Shown here: positions 6,645 to 9,289 of the stretch, piece after piece
How the letters are laid out: the number at the start of each line of letters is the position of its first letter
How positions within the stretch are numbered: position 1 is the first letter of the stretch
Source: Prevotellaceae bacterium
GTDB taxonomy: Bacteria > Bacteroidota > Bacteroidia > Bacteroidales > UBA932
Assembly: GCA_031258915.1 (NCBI GenBank)
Contig: JAIRMD010000160.1
Location: forward strand, 1 to 9,289
DNA length: 9,289 nt
Reading direction: 5' to 3'
Notes under the pieces: generated by a model
What the model was told of the DNA's origin: nothing
Seen by the model: only the letters and a program-made list of their open reading frames with translations
Databases searched by the model: none
Position numbers and translations under genes: made by a program

Positions 6645-8324
6645 ATGCCTGAGGAAAAAATAATTTTTTCGATGAATGGTGTTGGGAAGGTATTGCCTAA
6701 CACGAATAAGCAAATCCTTAAAGATATTTACCTCTCATTTTTTTACGGGGCAAAAATCGGTATTATCGGGCTTAACGGGTCTGGTAAGTCCACGCTGATG
6801 AAAATCGTTGCCGGCATAGAAAAATCGTATCAGGGCGAGGTAGTGTGGGCGCCGGGCTACAGCGTAGGTTACCTTGAGCAGGAGCCGCTGCTGGACGAAA
6901 ATGCTACCGTGCTCGAGGTGGTGCAGCAGGGCGCACAGGAGGTGGTGAGCCTGCTCAAAGAGTACGAGGAGGTGAACAGCAGGTTTGCCGAGCCGATGAG
7001 CGATGAGGATATGAACAAGCTGATTGAGCGGCAAGGCGAGCTGACCGAAAAAATTGAGCACGCCAACGGCTGGGAGATAGACAGCAAGCTGGAGCGCGCG
7101 ATGGACGCGCTGCGCTGCCCCGATGCCGAGGCTGCCATCAGAAACCTGTCGGGGGGCGAGCGCCGCCGCGTTGCGCTGTGCCGGCTGCTGCTTCGAGAGC
7201 CCGACGTGCTGCTACTCGACGAGCCTACAAACCACCTCGACGCCGAAAGCATCCTGTGGCTGGAGCAGCACCTGCAACAGTACAAAGGCACGGTGATTGC
7301 CGTAACGCACGACCGCTACTTTCTGGATAACGTGGCCGGGTGGATACTGGAGCTCGACCGCGGAGAGGGTATTCCGTGGAAGGGTAACTACTCCTCGTGG
7401 TTAGAGCAAAAATCAAAGCGGCTGGCGCAGGAGGAGAAGCAGGAAAGCAAGCGCAGGAAAACGCTGGAGCGCGAGCTGGAGTGGGTGCGCATGAACCCCA
7501 AGGCGCGTCAGGCAAAGTCGAAGGCACGCTTGGGTGCTTACGACAAAATGCTGAACGAGGATAGCAAGCAAAAGGAGGATAAACTCGAAATGTACATCCC
7601 CAACGGGCCGCGCCTTGGCGACAAGGTAATCGTGGCGCAGGGCGTAAGCAAAGCCTTTGGCAGCTGCGTGCTGTTTGAAAATTTGAGCTTCGCGCTTCCG
7701 CCCGCCGGAATTGTGGGCATCATTGGCCCCAACGGAGCCGGAAAAACTACGCTCTTCCGAATGATTATGGGCATGGAAGCGGTGGATAAAGGTACATTTG
7801 AGGTAGGCGAAACCGTCAAAATTGCGTACGTTGACCAGCAGCATAAAAAAATAGACCCTGACAAAACCGTTTTCCAAACCATTGCCGAGAACAGCGAAAT
7901 CATTACGCTTGGCGGACGTAGCATCAACGCCCGCGCCTACGTGTCGCGCTTCAACTTTAGCGGCGCCGATCAGGAGAAAAAGTGCGGCGTGCTTAGCGGC
8001 GGCGAGCGCAACCGGCTGCACCTTGCGCTTACGCTAAAGGAGGAAGCCAACGTGCTCCTGCTCGACGAGCCTACCAACGATGTGGACGTGAACACCATTC
8101 GCGCGCTCGAAGAGGGGCTGGAGAATTTTGCCGGATGCGCGGTCATCATTTCGCACGACCGCTGGTTCCTTGACAGGATAGCTACGCATATCCTTGCCTT
8201 TGAAGGCGACTCGCAGGTGGTATTCTTCGAAGGCGGATTCAGCGACTACGAGGAGCACAAGAGAAAACGCACGGGCGACGCTGCTCCGCACAAGCTGAAA
8301 TATAAGAAGCTGGTGGAGAGCTAA
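6645..8324 (+). CDS. ettA: EttA-type ABC-F translation factor (energy-dependent translational throttle)
   Basis: This 559-residue cytoplasmic ATPase matches EttA in length (about 555 in E. coli) and layout. ABC-F proteins have two nucleotide-binding domains and no membrane part. EttA binds the ribosomal E site and gates the first elongation steps according to ATP/ADP balance. The first domain has Walker A GLNGSGKST (42-50), an arm insertion at about 94-145, signature LSGGERRR (168-175), Walker B ending DE at 192-193 and switch His222. A basic, coiled linker (about 245-322, including RRKTLERELEWVRMNPKARQ) is the P-site tRNA interaction motif. The second domain has Walker A GPNGAGKTT (361-369), LSGGERNR (450-457), Asp474-Glu475 and His504. 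Both catalytic glutamates are intact. The short C-terminal tail lacks the long coiled coil of Uup. The ATG at 6645 is preceded by the AATTTTTG repeats. EttA is more likely than a resistance-type ABC-F, given the arm and length. Confidence 0.93.
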   Translation: MPEEKIIFSMNGVGKVLPNTNKQILKDIYLSFFYGAKIGIIGLNGSGKSTLMKIVAGIEKSYQGEVVWAPGYSVGYLEQEPLLDENATVLEVVQQGAQEVVSLLKEYEEVNSRFAEPMSDEDMNKLIERQGELTEKIEHANGWEIDSKLERAMDALRCPDAEAAIRNLSGGERRRVALCRLLLREPDVLLLDEPTNHLDAESILWLEQHLQQYKGTVIAVTHDRYFLDNVAGWILELDRGEGIPWKGNYSSWLEQKSKRLAQEEKQESKRRKTLERELEWVRMNPKARQAKSKARLGAYDKMLNEDSKQKEDKLEMYIPNGPRLGDKVIVAQGVSKAFGSCVLFENLSFALPPAGIVGIIGPNGAGKTTLFRMIMGMEAVDKGTFEVGETVKIAYVDQQHKKIDPDKTVFQTIAENSEIITLGGRSINARAYVSRFNFSGADQEKKCGVLSGGERNRLHLALTLKEEANVLLLDEPTNDVDVNTIRALEEGLENFAGCAVIISHDRWFLDRIATHILAFEGDSQVVFFEGGFSDYEEHKRKRTGDAAPHKLKYKKLVES

Positions 8325-8393
8325 GAGCTAACTAAGAGGTGTGAAGTGCGCTGCGGAATTTGAAATCTGAAATCTTTTTTTTTTGAATGAAAA

Positions 8394-8425
8394 TTTGGTT
8401 GGCTTAAAAATTCTTGCTATATTTG
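8394..8425 (+). promoter_or_regulatory. Promoter of tRNA-Glu
   Basis: TTTG (8394-8397), a 20-bp spacer and TATATTTG (8418-8425) match both boxes of the Bacteroidetes promoter consensus, the best promoter in the window. Transcription would begin near 8430-8434, about 30 nt before the mature tRNA. Confidence 0.7.
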
Positions 8426-8462
8426 CACCCGTTGGGCGGCTGCTCATGCCCGATGAATGTAT

Positions 8463-8534
8463 GGCCTATTCGTCTATCGGTTAGGACGCAAGATTCTCAT
8501 TCTTGAAAGAGGAGTTCGATTCTCCTATGGGCTA
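8463..8534 (+). tRNA. tRNA-Glu, anticodon CTC
   Basis: The full cloverleaf can be folded by hand. The acceptor stem pairs GGCCTAT (8463-8469) with ATGGGCT (8527-8533), including a G-T first pair and one further T-G wobble, with discriminator A8534. The D stem is GTC/GAC with a GG-containing loop. The anticodon stem CAAGA/TCTTG (8489-8493, 8501-8505) closes the loop TTCTCAT, so the anticodon at 8496-8498 is CTC and decodes GAG (Glu). The T arm AGGAG/CTCCT encloses TTCGATT. The variable loop has four bases. CCA is not encoded, so it must be added after transcription. A dedicated promoter lies upstream and a strong hairpin with a T run follows 5 nt downstream, so this is a single-gene transcript. 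Confidence 0.93.
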
Positions 8535-8538
8535 CTTG

Positions 8539-8580
8539 AAGCAAAAAAAGAGGCTACATGAGCAGCCTCTTTTTTTGCTT
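8539..8580 (+). terminator. Intrinsic terminator after tRNA-Glu
   Basis: A perfect 17-bp inverted repeat pairs 8539-8555 with 8564-8580 around an 8-nt loop. The GC-rich top (GAGGCT/AGCCTC) stands on an A7/T7 stem base, giving the T run of an intrinsic terminator. The A tract opposite the T tract means it could also act in the reverse direction. Confidence 0.85.
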
Positions 8581-8607
8581 GCTTGCGCATTTTTTGCTTG
8601 CTACACA

Positions 8608-8632
8608 CCGCAGCTGCAATTGCGCGCTGCGG
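8608..8632 (+). promoter_or_regulatory. GC-rich hairpin in the leader of the SDR gene
   Basis: CCGCAGC (8608-8614) pairs perfectly with GCTGCGG (8626-8632), enclosing a second small palindrome GCAATTGC (8616-8623). It lies 45-70 bp before the ATG at 8677. It could be an operator or a leader structure; it lacks a T tract, so it is not a terminator. Confidence 0.45.
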
Positions 8633-8676
8633 CGCTTCTACTCAGCACATTTTTCTAATTTTAAAACGTTACTATC

Positions 8677-9289
8677 ATGAGTACTACAGACAAATTTTCG
8701 CTCAAAGGTAAAGTCGCCCTGGTAACCGGCGCTACGTATGGCATTGGGATGGCTATTGCCAAAGCCCTATCCGCTGCCGGCGCAAAAATTGTGTTCAACG
8801 ACCTGCAAGCCGAAAAAGTTACGGCTGCCGAAGCCGAGTACAAGGCTGCCAACGTTGACGCCACAGGCTACGTGTTCGACGTAACCGACGAGGATAAGGT
8901 GAACAGCAGCATTGCGCAAATCACCAGGGAAGTTGGGGTGATAGATATTTTGGTAAACAACGCCGGTATCATCAAGCGCATACCCGCCGTAGAAATGACA
9001 GCCAAAGACTTCCGTCAGGTGATTGACGTTGACCTCAACGGGCCGTTCATCATGTCGAAGGCCGTAGCCCCGTACATGATAAAAAAAGGCGGCGGAAAAA
9101 TCATCAATATCTGCTCCATGATGAGCGAGCTGGGGCGCGAAACGGTGTCGGCCTACGCTTCGGCAAAGGGCGGGCTGAAAATGCTGACCCGTAACCTTGC
9201 CTGCGAGTGGGCGGAGTTTAACATTCAAGTGAACGGCATTGGCCCGGGCTACATCGAAACGCCGCAAACGGCGCCGCTGCGCGAAGCAG
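8677..9289 (+). CDS. idnO: SDR-family oxidoreductase, gluconate 5-dehydrogenase-like, 3'-truncated
   Basis: The frame is open from the ATG at 8677 to the window edge (204 residues, of roughly 260 expected). It is a classical short-chain dehydrogenase/reductase: cofactor loop TGATYGIG (17-24), a DV pair after the adenine-binding strand (FDVTD), NNAG (94-97), catalytic Ser147, and YASAK with Tyr160 and Lys164. The segment INICSMMSELGR (143-154) followed by MLTRNLACEWA and IQVNGIGPGY closely resembles E. coli IdnO, which interconverts gluconate and 5-ketogluconate with NADP(H). KduD is the main alternative, but its equivalent reads INIASM and lacks SELGR. Many Bacteroidetes genes of this type sit with uronate catabolism genes, which here would lie beyond the edge. 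No consensus promoter of its own is visible in the 96 bp after the tRNA terminator. The SDR call is firm; the substrate is moderate. Confidence 0.85.
   Translation, partial: MSTTDKFSLKGKVALVTGATYGIGMAIAKALSAAGAKIVFNDLQAEKVTAAEAEYKAANVDATGYVFDVTDEDKVNSSIAQITREVGVIDILVNNAGIIKRIPAVEMTAKDFRQVIDVDLNGPFIMSKAVAPYMIKKGGGKIINICSMMSELGRETVSAYASAKGGLKMLTRNLACEWAEFNIQVNGIGPGYIETPQTAPLREA

Noticed and set aside
8361..8384. Two TGAAATC copies and a T10 run after ettA, considered as an ettA terminator
   Set aside because: The copies are direct repeats and no stem precedes the T run, so an intrinsic terminator is not supported.
8767..9267. A 166-codon minus-strand frame opposite the SDR gene
   Set aside because: The plus strand carries a complete set of SDR motifs in frame from 8677; the minus frame is its shadow.

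Overview
The window looks like chromosomal DNA of a member of the Bacteroidetes, most likely the Bacteroidales. It encodes a DUF3276/PUR-alpha-like protein, a family typical of this phylum. Genes lack clear Shine-Dalgarno sequences. Several intergenic regions carry the TAnnTTTG -7 box of the Bacteroidetes primary sigma factor. Coding DNA is moderately GC-rich and the gaps are AT-rich. No phage, transposase or CRISPR signal is visible, so this appears to be core rather than accessory DNA.

Layout. At 1-1767 (+) is the 3' part of an OPT-family oligopeptide transporter, cut by the left edge. At 1864-2208 (+) is the small PUR-like protein, converging on an unrecognised 255-residue protein at 2226-2993 (-). 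Next on the minus strand come a MurU-like nucleotidyltransferase (3115-3843) and, upstream of it, an AmgK-like sugar kinase fused to the C-terminal domain of RapZ (3987-5432). Their promoter region diverges from an unrecognised exported protein at 5674-6540 (+). ettA, an ABC-F translation factor, follows at 6645-8324 (+). A tRNA-Glu(CTC) with its own promoter and a strong hairpin terminator lies at 8463-8534 (+). The right edge cuts an SDR oxidoreductase resembling gluconate 5-dehydrogenase (8677 onward, +).

Functional reading. The clearest module is the AmgK-MurU pair. In the described pseudomonad pathway the kinase makes MurNAc-1-phosphate and the uridylyltransferase turns it into UDP-MurNAc, so recycled cell-wall sugar bypasses de novo, fosfomycin-sensitive synthesis. 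Here the kinase carries a RapZ C-terminal domain, which in E. coli senses glucosamine-6-phosphate and binds small RNAs. That suggests a built-in sensor of amino-sugar status; this is inference. The OPT transporter could supply peptides, but nothing links it to the salvage genes.

The most unusual non-coding structure surrounds the tRNA. An 11-nt segment of its 5' leader is the exact reverse complement of the loop and 3' arm of its terminator. Other points are a degenerate palindrome between the kinase and murU, and a three-copy 8-bp tandem repeat just before ettA. I found no convincing wholly novel system; the kinase/RapZ-C fusion and the tRNA leader-terminator complementarity are the best leads.
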